Shown here: piece by piece, positions 24,409 through 33,424 of the stretch | Numbering within the stretch: the first letter of the stretch is position 1 | How the letters are laid out: each line of letters begins with the position of its first letter | NCBI RefSeq assembly: GCF_900177295.1 | Contig: NZ_FWZX01000031.1 | Span: forward strand, 1 to 64,000 | Length of the DNA stretch: 64,000 nt | From: Tistlia consotensis USBA 355 | Lineage (GTDB): Bacteria; Pseudomonadota; Alphaproteobacteria; Kiloniellales; DSM-21159 | Reading direction: 5' to 3' | The notes under the pieces: generated by a model | The model's input: the letters and a program-made list of their open reading frames with translations, nothing else | Databases searched by the model: none | What the model was told of the DNA's origin: nothing | Made by a program: the position numbers and the translations under genes

Positions 24409-26199
24409 CTATTCCGCGGCCTTGGGGCCGCGTGCCCAGCAGAGGGACAGGAGGGCCGGCACGGCGGCCTCGACGGTCGTGCAGACCGTGGCGCCGGCCT
24501 CGGCCAACTCGGCCGTCACCTCGACCGGCAGCGAGGAGTTCGAGCCCTCGGGGATCTGGTTGAGCCGGCCGCCGACCAGCACCGGGATCGCGAGGCCGCG
24601 CGCCGCCAGCTCCTGCCGCAGCGCCTCGACGTAGGCGAGGGCGATGCCGTTGTAGGTCGAGAGCGCGATCAGGTCGACGCCCTGGGTCAGCGCCGCCTCG
24701 GCCAGGTCGTCGGGGTCGGTCGCGACGCCGCCGTCGAGCGCGGCGACGCCGAGGCCGGCGAAGACCTGCTCGACCAGCAGCTTGCCGTGCTCGTGGACGT
24801 CGGTCGTCGCGACCAGGGCGGTCAGGCCGCCGGCGGCGATCGCGGTCCGGGCGTCGGGGCCGATGCCGGCGAGCACGCCCTCGGCGGCGCGTGCCAGCTC
24901 GACGAAGGTCGTGGCGCGCACCCGCGGCTTGCGGCCGCGCGGCTCCTCGGGCGCCTCGCTGCCGGGGCCGAACAGCGCTTCCAGCCGCTTGCCGCCCAGC
25001 CGCTTCAGGGCCAGCAGCAGCTCAAGGGCGTCGCCGGTGTCGATGCCGATCTCCGCGAGGCCGGCAAGGACGCGCTCCTGGAAGGCCCGGCCGCCGGCCA
25101 GCAGCTCGGCGGCGACGCCGTCGGCCTCGGCCGGATCGAGCAGTGGCCGGAAGCCCTCGGTGGCCTCGACCAGGCGGTCGGCGAAGAGCTGCGCCGCGAC
25201 GACCTCGTCGATGTCGGGGATGCGCCGGTTCTCGCTGATCGGCACCGGGTTGATCGCATGGCCGCTCGGCTTCAGGCGCTGGGCCAGGATGTCGACCGCG
25301 AGATAGCCGGCCAGGCTCGCCCAGTTCTGCGGCTCGGTCCCGCGGTAGGCCAGGGTGTTGCCGTAGACCATGGTGCCCGGCGTCGGGTTGGCCTCGGCGA
25401 GCGCGCGCTGGAAGGCCAGGCGGGTCAGGGGATCGGAGAAGTGGTGGCCGTAGCAGTGGCCGACCTTCGCGCCGATCAGCGTCTCGACCAGGTGCCGCTC
25501 GATCAGCACGGCGCCGAGCCCGCAGGCGAGGTCGGAGAAGTGGGCCGCGAAGCCGTCGTCGAGGTTGGAATGCACCAGCATCTCGACCGGCTGGGCCGCG
25601 ATCAGGCCGAGCGCGACGACGGTGGCGCGCGTCGTCTCGACCTCGTCGTCCCAGTGCGGCAGGCGGAAGGCGAAGTACTGGCCGAGGTTGCCGATCGAGG
25701 TGGCGCCCGCGGCCAGCGCCGCCTGGGTGTTCTCGACCGCCGAGGGGAAGCCCAGCACGAAATCGCCGAAGTGCGGGGCGACCGGCGCCATGGCGGTGAG
25801 CGCGGCGAAGTCCTCGGGGCCCTCCAGCAGCATGCCGGTGCCGTGCGGATAGGCGTCGCGCAGGGCCCGCGGATAGCCCATCGCCCAGTCCAGGCAGAGG
25901 CCGTAGCGGTCGACCCGCGCGCCGGCGGCCCGGCAGCCCTCGTGGATCTCGGCATAGGCGCGGCGGCTCTTCGCCGGATCGCGGAAGCCGACCTGCGCGT
26001 GGCGCATGACCCGGCCGGCCGCGGCCTCGCGACGCTTGAAGTCGGCCTCGCAGGCGACGGCGGCTTCGGCCAGGAAGGGGCAGGGGCCGACCGTCCAGTC
26101 GCGGGCCAGCCGCCGGCCCTCGGCGAGCAGCTCGGTGGCGCGCGGCAGCTCGGGCTCCGGCAGGATCTCGGCGCGGGTCGGCAGGCGCAGGCTGGTCAT
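24409..26199 (-). CDS. Cobalamin-binding mutase-like protein, uncharacterised
   Basis: A 596-residue protein. The C-terminal third (about 440-596) is a B12-binding domain with the base-off motif D467-x-H469-x-x-G472 in TDVHEHGKLL, followed by VDLIALSTYNG and a glycine-containing strand VLVGGRLNQ. The N-terminal about 400 residues look like a TIM barrel, with conserved pieces AVENTQAALAAGATSIGNLG, EMLVHSNLDDGFAAHF, and KVGHCYGHHFSDP. The arrangement recalls glutamate mutase, with the catalytic (E) and B12 (S) parts joined in one chain in that order, but I cannot place it in a named family. It is paired with a ProC-like reductase. Carbon-skeleton or amino-group migration on an amino acid is the likely reaction type. 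Confidence 0.75.
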   Translation of the reverse strand: MTSLRLPTRAEILPEPELPRATELLAEGRRLARDWTVGPCPFLAEAAVACEADFKRREAAAGRVMRHAQVGFRDPAKSRRAYAEIHEGCRAAGARVDRYGLCLDWAMGYPRALRDAYPHGTGMLLEGPEDFAALTAMAPVAPHFGDFVLGFPSAVENTQAALAAGATSIGNLGQYFAFRLPHWDDEVETTRATVVALGLIAAQPVEMLVHSNLDDGFAAHFSDLACGLGAVLIERHLVETLIGAKVGHCYGHHFSDPLTRLAFQRALAEANPTPGTMVYGNTLAYRGTEPQNWASLAGYLAVDILAQRLKPSGHAINPVPISENRRIPDIDEVVAAQLFADRLVEATEGFRPLLDPAEADGVAAELLAGGRAFQERVLAGLAEIGIDTGDALELLLALKRLGGKRLEALFGPGSEAPEEPRGRKPRVRATTFVELARAAEGVLAGIGPDARTAIAAGGLTALVATTDVHEHGKLLVEQVFAGLGVAALDGGVATDPDDLAEAALTQGVDLIALSTYNGIALAYVEALRQELAARGLAIPVLVGGRLNQIPEGSNSSLPVEVTAELAEAGATVCTTVEAAVPALLSLCWARGPKAAE

Positions 26200-26273
26200 G
26201 ACGGCATCCTGCCGCGCCGCAGCGAAACGCGCCAGCCGGGTTTCGGCCGGACCCGCACGATGTCGGGATGCCG

Positions 26274-26555
26274 CTAGCGGGCGATCACCGCCGGCTCGCC
26301 CTCCTCGCTGGCCGCGACGCCGGCGTCGTTGGCCGAGCTGCGCGTCACCCGGTAGAGCGCCGCATCCTCGAAGGGGCCCGGCTGCTCGGCGTTCTCGTTG
26401 CCGACCACCGCCGGGTTCGGCGCCAGCGCCTTGCCGGCGCAGATCCGCGCCTCGGCCGGCGTGCCGGCACGGACGTACAGCCGCTCGTAGCGCGGGCCGG
26501 CCTGCCAGCGCGGGTCGTCCGGCCGCGCCACGGCCTCGAGCTTCCAGATCGTCAT
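26274..26555 (-). CDS. Hypothetical protein
   Basis: A 93-residue protein starting MTIWKLEAVARPDDPRWQ, with YERLYVRAGTPAEARICAGKAL in the middle and an acidic, alanine-rich end. It is not recognised. The part YVRAGTPAEARICAGKA resembles small alpha/beta proteins that are predicted from many alphaproteobacterial genomes without a function. A GGGAGG ribosome site 8 bases before ATG 26555 supports the start and the gene itself. It stands alone between the B12 enzyme and the isomerase gene. Confidence 0.6.
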   Translation of the reverse strand: MTIWKLEAVARPDDPRWQAGPRYERLYVRAGTPAEARICAGKALAPNPAVVGNENAEQPGPFEDAALYRVTRSSANDAGVAASEEGEPAVIAR

Positions 26556-26709
26556 CGTCTTCGCCTCCCGGCAGGGTCGCGGGTTCCTTCCGGAAACGCC
26601 GCCGCGCAGCGACGGTTCAAGGACTTGTGACGTCGCGGCCGTTGCCGCACGGTCGAGCGGGTGGTTCGATCCCCGCCAAGCAAGAAAACCGGGACCGAAG
26701 GGGAAAGCC

Positions 26710-27309
26710 GTGGCCCACATCGACTACTACCTGTCGCTCAACTCGCCCTGGGCCTATCTGGGGGCGGCCCGCCTGCGCGAGCTCGCGGCGCGCGCCGGTG
26801 CGTCGGTCAAGGTCAAGCCGGCCGACTATCGGGGCACCGTCTTCCCGGCGACCGGCGGCCTGTCGCTGCCCCAGCGCCCGCCGGCACGCCAGGCCTACCG
26901 GATGATGGAGCTGAAGCGCTGGCCGGCCGTGCTCGGCATCCCGCTCACGCTCTCGCCGAAGCATTTCCCCTTCGACGAGACGGCCGCCGCGGGCCTGGTC
27001 GTGGCCGCCGACCTGTCCGGCGGCGATCCGCTGCTGCTCTCCGAGGCGATCCTGCGCGCGCTCTGGGCCGAGGAGCGCGATCCCGGCGACCCGGCGACGC
27101 TGAAGGCCCTGGCCGAGGAGATCGGGCACGACGGCGACGCGCTGACCGCGCGCGCCGCCGAGTCGGACGTGGCCGAGACGCTGTCGCGCTACAACGAGGA
27201 GGCACTGGCGGCCGGCGTGTTCGGCGCGCCCTCCTACGTCGTCGAGGGCGAGATCTTCTGGGGCCAGGACCGGCTGGGCCTGCTGGAGCGCAAGCTGGGC
27301 GTGGCCTAG
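26710..27309 (+). CDS. 2-hydroxychromene-2-carboxylate isomerase (DsbA/kappa-GST family)
   Basis: A 199-residue thioredoxin-fold protein of the kappa glutathione transferase group. The N-terminus has IDYYLSLNSPWAYLGAARL, where the serine occupies the place that stabilises the glutathione thiolate. The C-terminus has AAGVFGAPSYVVEGEIFWGQDRLGLLER, a family signature. Homologs isomerise 2-hydroxychromene-2-carboxylate in naphthalene breakdown, but many are found in genomes without that pathway, so the real substrate is open. The start is GTG 26710 after GGGGAAAG. Confidence 0.88.
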   Translation: MAHIDYYLSLNSPWAYLGAARLRELAARAGASVKVKPADYRGTVFPATGGLSLPQRPPARQAYRMMELKRWPAVLGIPLTLSPKHFPFDETAAAGLVVAADLSGGDPLLLSEAILRALWAEERDPGDPATLKALAEEIGHDGDALTARAAESDVAETLSRYNEEALAAGVFGAPSYVVEGEIFWGQDRLGLLERKLGVA

Positions 27310-27359
27310 AGCGCAAGATCCGGCGCGCCGGAGGCGCCGTCCGCTGCTATGATCGGACC

Positions 27360-27929
27360 ATGACCGGCGAGCTCTTCTTCACCCTCTTCGAGACCGCCGT
27401 CGGCTGCTGCGGCCTGGCCTGGGGCGAGCGCGGGCTGGTCGCCGTGCAGCTGCCCGAGGGCAGCGAGGAGGCGACGCGGGGGCGGCTGGAACGGCGCTTC
27501 CCGAGGGCGCGCGAGCTGGCGCCGCAGGAAGCGCCCTCCGGGATCGCGTCGGCGCGGCGCCGCATCGTGGCGCTGCTCGACGGCGGCAGCGACGACCTGG
27601 CCGACCTCCGGCTCGACCTCGGCCGGGTCGAGGCCTTCAACCGCGAGGTCTATGCCGTGGCCCGCACGATCCGTCCGGGCGAGACCCTGACCTACGGCGA
27701 GGTCGCGGCACGCATCGGCCAGCCCGAGGCGGCCCAGGCGGTCGGCCGGGCGCTCGGCCGCAATCTCTGGCCGATCGTCGTGCCCTGCCACCGGGTGCTC
27801 GCCGCCGGCGGGCGCATCGGCGGCTTCTCGGCGACCAGCGGCATTGCCCTCAAGCGCCGCCTGCTGGCCATCGAGAGCGTCCACGCCGGCGGGCCGCCGA
27901 CGCTGTTCGACTGGCAGCGGGCCGGCTGA
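27360..27929 (+). CDS. ogt: Methylated-DNA--protein-cysteine methyltransferase
   Basis: A 189-residue suicide repair protein that takes alkyl groups from O6-alkylguanine. The C-terminal domain has NREVYAVARTIRPGETLTYG and the active-site VVPCHRVLAAGGRIGGFS, with the accepting cysteine at C143. The N-terminal domain is the usual RNase H-like fold and has no Ada-type zinc or AraC part, so this is the stand-alone Ogt form. It converges on a methyltransferase gene with a 4-base gap. Confidence 0.9.
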   Translation: MTGELFFTLFETAVGCCGLAWGERGLVAVQLPEGSEEATRGRLERRFPRARELAPQEAPSGIASARRRIVALLDGGSDDLADLRLDLGRVEAFNREVYAVARTIRPGETLTYGEVAARIGQPEAAQAVGRALGRNLWPIVVPCHRVLAAGGRIGGFSATSGIALKRRLLAIESVHAGGPPTLFDWQRAG

Positions 27930-27933
27930 CGGG

Positions 27934-28686
27934 CTAGCGGCAGACCGCGTAGATCGCCGTCGCCAGGTCCGGATACTCGGCCGCCAGGGCGTCGAGACCA
28001 TCCATCTGGGCCTCGCCGAGGATGCCGGCGGCGATCATCTGGTCCATCTGGAAGTTGGCGAAGGGCTTGAGCAGCAGGCCGCCGCGCAGCAGCACCTCGC
28101 CGCCGGCCTCGGCGATCTCGCGGTCCAGGCGGAAGCGGTCGTAGCAGCGCCGGTGGCCGTGGGCCCTGTCGTTCTCGGTCAGCACGTCGAGCTCGGCGAT
28201 CAGGCCCATGGCGCGGGCTAGCTGGCGCGACAGGGCGCGCATGTTCGGCACGATCGCCAGGATCTTGCCCGTCTCGGGCTTCAGCCAGCCGCGGGCGCGG
28301 GCCAGCAGGGCGACGGGGTCGAGCACGTGCTCCAGAACCAGGCTCATGATCACCAGGTCGGCCGGGCGCTCCGGCTCGAACTCCTCGAAGAGGCAGAGGT
28401 GGAAGCGCGCGCTCGCCGGCAGGCGGGCGACCGGGAAGGCGACGGCGTCGACGATCTCGTGGCGCGCGACGTGGGGCGCCAGCAGGCGGGCCATGTAGCC
28501 GTCGGCGGTGCCGAGCTCGACGACCTCGGCGGCCGGCGGCAGCAGCGTGCGGGTCAGGCGCACGGCGGCCCGGCGCAGGGCGTGCTCGGTCTCCGACTCG
28601 ATCTCGGGATAGTCCTCGGAGACGCGGGCCAGGAAGGCGCGTTCCTCGGAAAGCGGGTCGCGCTGCGCGGCGGCGGGCTGGGGCAT
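27934..28686 (-). CDS. Class I SAM-dependent methyltransferase
   Basis: A 250-residue methyltransferase. Motif I is VVELGTADGYMARLLAPHV. Later conserved pieces are ADLVIMSLVLEHVLDPVALLARARGWLKPETGKILAIVPN, as in Methyltransf_11/23-type enzymes that act on small molecules or lipid/sugar intermediates. The ending GGLLLKPFANFQMDQM resembles sequences in polysaccharide-linked methyltransferases. The acceptor is unknown. It is divergent from the pentapeptide-repeat gene with a 112-base spacer. Confidence 0.8.
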   Translation of the reverse strand: MPQPAAAQRDPLSEERAFLARVSEDYPEIESETEHALRRAAVRLTRTLLPPAAEVVELGTADGYMARLLAPHVARHEIVDAVAFPVARLPASARFHLCLFEEFEPERPADLVIMSLVLEHVLDPVALLARARGWLKPETGKILAIVPNMRALSRQLARAMGLIAELDVLTENDRAHGHRRCYDRFRLDREIAEAGGEVLLRGGLLLKPFANFQMDQMIAAGILGEAQMDGLDALAAEYPDLATAIYAVCR

Positions 28687-28798
28687 GGCTCGGGTCCCGG
28701 GAGGAAAGGATCGCCTTCGAGATAAAGGCCGACGGGTTAACGTCGCTTTAAGCGCCCGCTCGCTAGCCTCCAGGCACCGGAATCCGAGGGGGCAGGGC

Positions 28799-30295
28799 AT
28801 GCGCCTGGTATCGAGCACAGACGGGCCAGCGGTGGCGGGCGCGCGGAAGGGCGGAGAGCCCCCGGTCGCGGCGCTTCCCGACGACCACGCCGCCTTCCTG
28901 CGCACGCAGGCCGGCGCGCCCGATCGCGCCGCGGCGGCCGAGCGGGTCTCCGCCGTCACCTCGGCGCTGATCGCGAGCCGCGGCCAGGGCCTGCAGCTCG
29001 GCGAGGCCGAGCTGTCGGGCCTCGACCTCTCCGGCTTCGACCTGCGGCGCGCCACGCTCAACCGCGCCAACCTGCACTCGAGCGACCTCTCGGACTGCGA
29101 CCTGTCGGGCGCCGCGCTGATCTGCCCGGGCCTGGAGCGCACGCGCTTCCGCGGCGCCAACCTGTCCGGCGCCTACGTCCACGCCCTGGCCGCCCAGGTC
29201 TGCGACTTCACCGGGGCCGACCTTTCGAAGCTGGTCGACGCCACCGGCTCGCTGTTCCACGGCTGCTACATGAACGGCGCGCGCCTGTCCGGCGGGCAGC
29301 TCGCCGGCAGCGCCTTCTACCAGTGCTACCTGGAGGGCGCGTCGCTGGCCGGCGCCGACCTGCAGGGCGCCACGATCAACGAGTGCTACGCCGACAAGGC
29401 CGACTTCTCCGGTGCCAAGGTCGGCCAGCTGACCCTGACCAAGGTCCGGCTGCGCGGCGCCAGCTTCGCCGGCGCCAGCGGCGAGGGGCTGGTCATCCAG
29501 CGTCCGACCGATGCCGACGGCCTGGTGCTCGCGGGCGCCCACCTGCCGGCGCTGCGCCTGGCTTCCGTCAAGGCGGCCGGCGTCAAGGCGCGCCGCCTCG
29601 CCGCGCCCGACGCCGACATCCGCGGCGGCGACCTGGCCAACGGCGACTTCCGCCAGGCCGACCTCAGCCGGGCGCGCCTGGTCGGCGTCGGCCTCGGCGG
29701 CCTCGACCTGACCGAGGCGCAGCTGCAGGGCAGCAGCTGGCACGACTGCCTGGGCGAGAGCCTGGTGCTGGCCGGCGCCAGCGCCGAGAACATGAGCGCG
29801 GTCGAGTGCCGCTTCCCGGCGGCCCGCATGGCCGGCTTCGCCGGGCGCTGCGCCAGCTTCCGCGACTGCGACCTCTCGAGCGCCGACCTGGAGGGCGCCT
29901 ACCTCTACCGGGCGACGATCACCGGCGACCCGCCGCGGGCCATGGACCTGACCGGGGCCAACCTGGCCGGGGCGGTGCTGGTCCAGGCCTACCTGGCCGC
30001 CGATCTCGCCGGGGCCGACCTCTCCGGCGCGCGGCTCGCCTACGCCCGGCTCAACCAGTGCAGCCTGCGCCAGGCCGACCTGTCGGGCGCCGGGCTCTAC
30101 GAGGCCTCGATGGTCAAGACCGACTGTACCGACGCCCGGCTCGCCGGCATCTCGGCGCCGGTCTTCGCCGACCGCGCGCCCGGCCTCGTCGCCGCCCTGG
30201 AGGCGGCCGGCCTGGGCGACGACGCCCAGGAGATGATCGGCTTCCTGAAGAACCTCGACGGCCTGCTGCGCGGCCGCGGCCGCGGCTCGACCTGA
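28799..30295 (+). CDS. Pentapeptide-repeat protein
   Basis: A 498-residue protein that is almost entirely A(D/N)LxX pentapeptide repeats from about residue 70 on, for example LSGLDLSGFDLRRATLNRAN and LTGANLAGAVLVQAYLAADL. Such repeats form a right-handed square beta-helix of several coils. The N-terminal 65 residues are charged and probably helical, and the last 40 (from PGLVAALEAAGLGDDAQEM) form a helical cap. Roles of such proteins range from gyrase protection (Qnr/MfpA) to scaffolding; this one is much longer than Qnr and cannot be assigned. GAGGGGGCAGGG before ATG 28799 sets the start. Confidence 0.85.
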   Translation: MRLVSSTDGPAVAGARKGGEPPVAALPDDHAAFLRTQAGAPDRAAAAERVSAVTSALIASRGQGLQLGEAELSGLDLSGFDLRRATLNRANLHSSDLSDCDLSGAALICPGLERTRFRGANLSGAYVHALAAQVCDFTGADLSKLVDATGSLFHGCYMNGARLSGGQLAGSAFYQCYLEGASLAGADLQGATINECYADKADFSGAKVGQLTLTKVRLRGASFAGASGEGLVIQRPTDADGLVLAGAHLPALRLASVKAAGVKARRLAAPDADIRGGDLANGDFRQADLSRARLVGVGLGGLDLTEAQLQGSSWHDCLGESLVLAGASAENMSAVECRFPAARMAGFAGRCASFRDCDLSSADLEGAYLYRATITGDPPRAMDLTGANLAGAVLVQAYLAADLAGADLSGARLAYARLNQCSLRQADLSGAGLYEASMVKTDCTDARLAGISAPVFADRAPGLVAALEAAGLGDDAQEMIGFLKNLDGLLRGRGRGST

Positions 30296-30310
30296 GGCGC
30301 GGCGGGGGCG

Positions 30311-31300
30311 CTACCCCGCCATCTCCGACAGCTCCCGCCACAGCTTCCCGGGCAGCCGCATGCGGCCGCTCTCGAGCACGCGGCGCCGGCGCTCGGCGCC
30401 GTGGCGGCCGGGCAGCCGGCCCGGCGCCAGCCGCGCGGTCAGCTCGTCGGCGCGCGCCTGCACGGCGGCGGCGTCGAGGCCGAGCCGCTCCGGCGCCAGG
30501 GCCAGGATCGCGAAGTGGCCGGCGCCGCCCGGCGGGCCGGCGAGCAGCGACATGGCCAGCTCCAGGGCGGTCAGCAGGGCGAAGCCGCGGCGGCCGGCCG
30601 GGCTGCCCATGTCCTGCAGGATCGTGCCGGTGAAGCGCGGGCCGCCCGGATCCCGGGCGAACATCTCCTCCGGTCCCGTCGGCACCTTGCCCTCGGCGGT
30701 CAGCAGGCCCTCGGCGGGCAGGGGCGCGTCGTAGCAGGCGGCGAGCACCTGGCCGAAGGAGGTCGGCGCGCCGGTCAGGTCGGCGATCACCGGCCCCTCC
30801 GGGCCGCCGGGCACCGCGAAGGCGACCGGATCGGTGCCGAACAGCCGCTCGCCCTCGGGCGCGGCCTTGACCAGGGCCGGCGTGGTGCAGAAGGCGAGGC
30901 CGCAGAGCCCGCGCCCGGTCAGGCGCTCCAGGTAGTAGCCGAGCACCCCGGTCGGGAAGGCGTCGCGGCAGACCGCGAGGTGCAGGCCCTCGGCCAGCGC
31001 CCGGTCGCGGGCCCGGTCGGCGGCGACCTCGGCGAGGAAGTAGCCGACCGCGCCCTTGGCATCGTATCGGCTGATCCAGCCTGTCTCTTCCGCAGGTTGC
31101 GGAACTTCCTTGTGGCATTGCCTGAGCTTGCCGAGCAGCCAGGGCACGCGCACCAGGCCGTGGGTCGTCTTGCCGCGCAGCTCGGCGTCCCAGAGCTGCT
31201 CCCAGACCGTCGCCTCCTCGATCGCGCTCAGGCCGAAGCGGCCGACCGCCGCCCTGCCGACCCGCTCGACCTCGCCGACCGCCAGTTCGATCTCCGCCAT
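30311..31300 (-). CDS. Ldh family oxidoreductase (malate/L-lactate dehydrogenase type)
   Basis: A 329-residue member of the non-Rossmann NAD(P)H-dependent MDH2/LDH2 family. Signatures are AELRGKTTHGLVRVPWLLGKL with the catalytic His, GYFLAEVAADRARDRAL, and FGTDPVAFAVPG for cofactor binding. Family members reduce or oxidise 2-oxo/2-hydroxyacids, such as malate, lactate, ureidoglycolate, 2,3-diketogulonate and cyclic imines. The substrate here is unknown. It converges on the pentapeptide gene with a 15-base gap and is divergent from the next methyltransferase gene. Confidence 0.85.
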   Translation of the reverse strand: MAEIELAVGEVERVGRAAVGRFGLSAIEEATVWEQLWDAELRGKTTHGLVRVPWLLGKLRQCHKEVPQPAEETGWISRYDAKGAVGYFLAEVAADRARDRALAEGLHLAVCRDAFPTGVLGYYLERLTGRGLCGLAFCTTPALVKAAPEGERLFGTDPVAFAVPGGPEGPVIADLTGAPTSFGQVLAACYDAPLPAEGLLTAEGKVPTGPEEMFARDPGGPRFTGTILQDMGSPAGRRGFALLTALELAMSLLAGPPGGAGHFAILALAPERLGLDAAAVQARADELTARLAPGRLPGRHGAERRRRVLESGRMRLPGKLWRELSEMAG

Positions 31301-31389
31301 GCGCCTTCCCGTTGCTCGTCGTTAACCAAGCCGTCACCGCTCGCGGTGCAGGCTGCCGTCAGTCATAGCGAAAGGGTCACGGCGGAACC

Positions 31390-32490
31390 ATGGCGGAAGG
31401 CGGCACCGGTCGGATTGCGGGCGCGGGCGGCGTGCTGGTCTTCCCGGCCGGCATGGAGGCGGCGCGGCGCTACGCCCGGGCCAGCCGGCTCGGCGGCCGG
31501 CGCGTGGTCGGCGCCTCCTCGCTGTCCTACGATCCGGCCCGCGCCGAGTACGACGGCTGGCTCAGCCTGCCCTACGTCACCGAGCCCGGATTCGATTCGG
31601 CGCTCGCCGCGGCGCTGCGCGACGGCGGCTTCGACGAGCTCTTCACGCCCCATCCGGTGATCGCCGAGCACCTGGAGCGGCGGCTCGCGGCGATCGCGCC
31701 GGGCACCCGCCTGACCGCCGCGCTGCCCGACGATGCCCTGGCCCGCCAGCGGATCCTCGCCGAGGACCTCGCGGTGCTGCGCGCCGCCGCCTGGCAGCTC
31801 GATCCGCCGGCCCTGCAGCCGGCGCTCGGCGAGGCGGAGACGCTCGGCCTGTTCTCGGCGCTGGAGCAGATCCCCGGCCACTGCTCGGACGAGAAGCTCT
31901 GGGCGCTGCTCGAGGTCCTGCGCCGCTGCCCGGCCGGGGACCTGGTCGAGATCGGCTCGGCCTGGGGCCGCTCGGCCTTCGCGATCGGCTGGCTGGCCGA
32001 GCGCTTCGGGCTGGGCCGGCTGCTCTGCGTCGATCCCTGGTCGGCCGAGCAGCGCCTGCAGCACGACAAGGGCGGGGCGGTCAACGCCTGGGCCGACCGC
32101 ATGGACTTCGACGCGACGCGGGCCTTCTTCGAGGCGCGGCTGTCGCTGCTGCCGCGCGGCCGGGTCAACGCCCTGGCCGCGACCTCGCTGGAGGGCGCCG
32201 CGCGCTACCGCGCCGGGCGGCGCATCGAGAGCCCGGCCTTCGGTGCCACCGACTACGCCGGGCGCATCGCGCTGCTGCACATCGACGGCAACCACGACGA
32301 GGCCTTCGTGACCGCCGACCTGGCGGCCTGGGGCGACCTGGTCGTGCCGGGCGGCTGGATCGTCTTCGACGACTACCGCTGGGCCTTCGGCGACGGCCCG
32401 CGGCTGGTCGGCGACCGCTTCCTGGACGAGCGGCCGGTCGCCACCGCCTTCGTCGCCGGCACGGCGCTCTTTGCCCGACTGCCCGGCTGA
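31390..32490 (+). CDS. Class I SAM-dependent methyltransferase with extra N-terminal domain
   Basis: A 366-residue protein. Residues about 145-366 form a Methyltransf_24-like domain with LVEIGSAWGRSAFAIGWLAE (motif I), LCVDPWSAEQ, IALLHIDGNHDEAFVTADLA and LVVPGGWIVFDDY, typical of macrocin-O-methyltransferase-like or surface-sugar methyltransferases. Residues about 12-110 (VLVFPAGMEAARRYARASRL, then VGASSLSYDPAR and FDELFTPHPVIAEHLE) look like the alpha/beta domain found before ATP-grasp enzymes, but no ATP-grasp follows. This fusion is unusual. The acceptor is unknown. Confidence 0.78.
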   Translation: MAEGGTGRIAGAGGVLVFPAGMEAARRYARASRLGGRRVVGASSLSYDPARAEYDGWLSLPYVTEPGFDSALAAALRDGGFDELFTPHPVIAEHLERRLAAIAPGTRLTAALPDDALARQRILAEDLAVLRAAAWQLDPPALQPALGEAETLGLFSALEQIPGHCSDEKLWALLEVLRRCPAGDLVEIGSAWGRSAFAIGWLAERFGLGRLLCVDPWSAEQRLQHDKGGAVNAWADRMDFDATRAFFEARLSLLPRGRVNALAATSLEGAARYRAGRRIESPAFGATDYAGRIALLHIDGNHDEAFVTADLAAWGDLVVPGGWIVFDDYRWAFGDGPRLVGDRFLDERPVATAFVAGTALFARLPG

Positions 32491-32575
32491 CCTGGACGCT
32501 TAAGGCGAATTGGACGCAAGGGTTGGACAACCGATTGCGTTTCCGCGCGTGGCGTTCTGCACTAGACTGCCGGCC

Positions 32576-33424
32576 ATGGTCCGACACCTCCGTCTCCCCG
32601 TCCTGCTGCTGGCCTGCGGCGCGGCCTGCCTCGTTCCGGCCGTCGTGCGGGGAGCCCATGCCGAGGAGGCCCTGCCGGCGCTCCAGCAGAGCCAGCCGGA
32701 CATGCAGGCCACGGCGGAGGGCTACCGCGCGCGGGGAGTCCTGGAGCCGGAGCAGGAGGCGACGCTGTCGAGCGAGCTGGACGGCCGGGTCACCGCCCTG
32801 CCGTTCGACGAGGGCCAGCGCTTCAAGAAGGGCGCGGCGCTGGTCGAGCTCGATTGCGGGCTCTACCGGGCGCGGCTGGCGGCGACCCAGGCCGACCGCG
32901 AGGTCGCCCGCCTGCAGTACGAGAGCGACAAGCAGCTCGCCAAGCTGAACTCGATCGGCGACCTCGAGCTGCGCCAGTCGGCGGCGCGGCTGCGCAAGGC
33001 CGATGCCGACGTGAAGATGGCCGACTTCATGGCCCAGCGCTGCACCGTCTCGGCGCCCTACGATGGCCGCGTCGTCAAGCGCCTGGTCCACGAGCAGGAG
33101 AGCGTGCCGGCCGGCCGCGAGCTGATCGCGATCGTCGGCATCGGCACGCCGGACATCCGGCTGATCGTGCCGTCGCACTGGCTGGCCTGGCTGAAGGCCG
33201 GCGACCGCTTCGTCTTCACCGTCGACGAGACCGCTGCCCGCTATCCGGCGCACGTCAAGATGATCGGGGCGCGCATCGACGCGGTCAGCCAGACCCTGCC
33301 GGTGATCGCCGCCTTCGACGGCGCCGCCGGCAAGGGGGACGCGGCGGCCCTGGTGCCCGGCATGAGCGGGACCGGCGACTTCGGCGAGACCGCACCGCGC
33401 ACGGAATCGGGACTCTCGCAGTGA
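32576..33424 (+). CDS. HlyD-type periplasmic adaptor protein
   Basis: A 282-residue exported adaptor. The signal peptide MVRHLRLPVLLLACGAACLV ends near AHAEEA. The barrel/lipoyl part follows (ARGVLEPEQEATLSSELDGR, then FKKGAALVELDCG), then a helical hairpin (about 95-150) and the second lipoyl half CTVSAPYDGRVVKRLVHEQESVPAG. It overlaps the next adaptor gene by 4 bases (GTGA), so the two are translated together. It probably forms the outer part of an export or membrane-protease complex with the two following genes. Confidence 0.82.
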   Translation: MVRHLRLPVLLLACGAACLVPAVVRGAHAEEALPALQQSQPDMQATAEGYRARGVLEPEQEATLSSELDGRVTALPFDEGQRFKKGAALVELDCGLYRARLAATQADREVARLQYESDKQLAKLNSIGDLELRQSAARLRKADADVKMADFMAQRCTVSAPYDGRVVKRLVHEQESVPAGRELIAIVGIGTPDIRLIVPSHWLAWLKAGDRFVFTVDETAARYPAHVKMIGARIDAVSQTLPVIAAFDGAAGKGDAAALVPGMSGTGDFGETAPRTESGLSQ

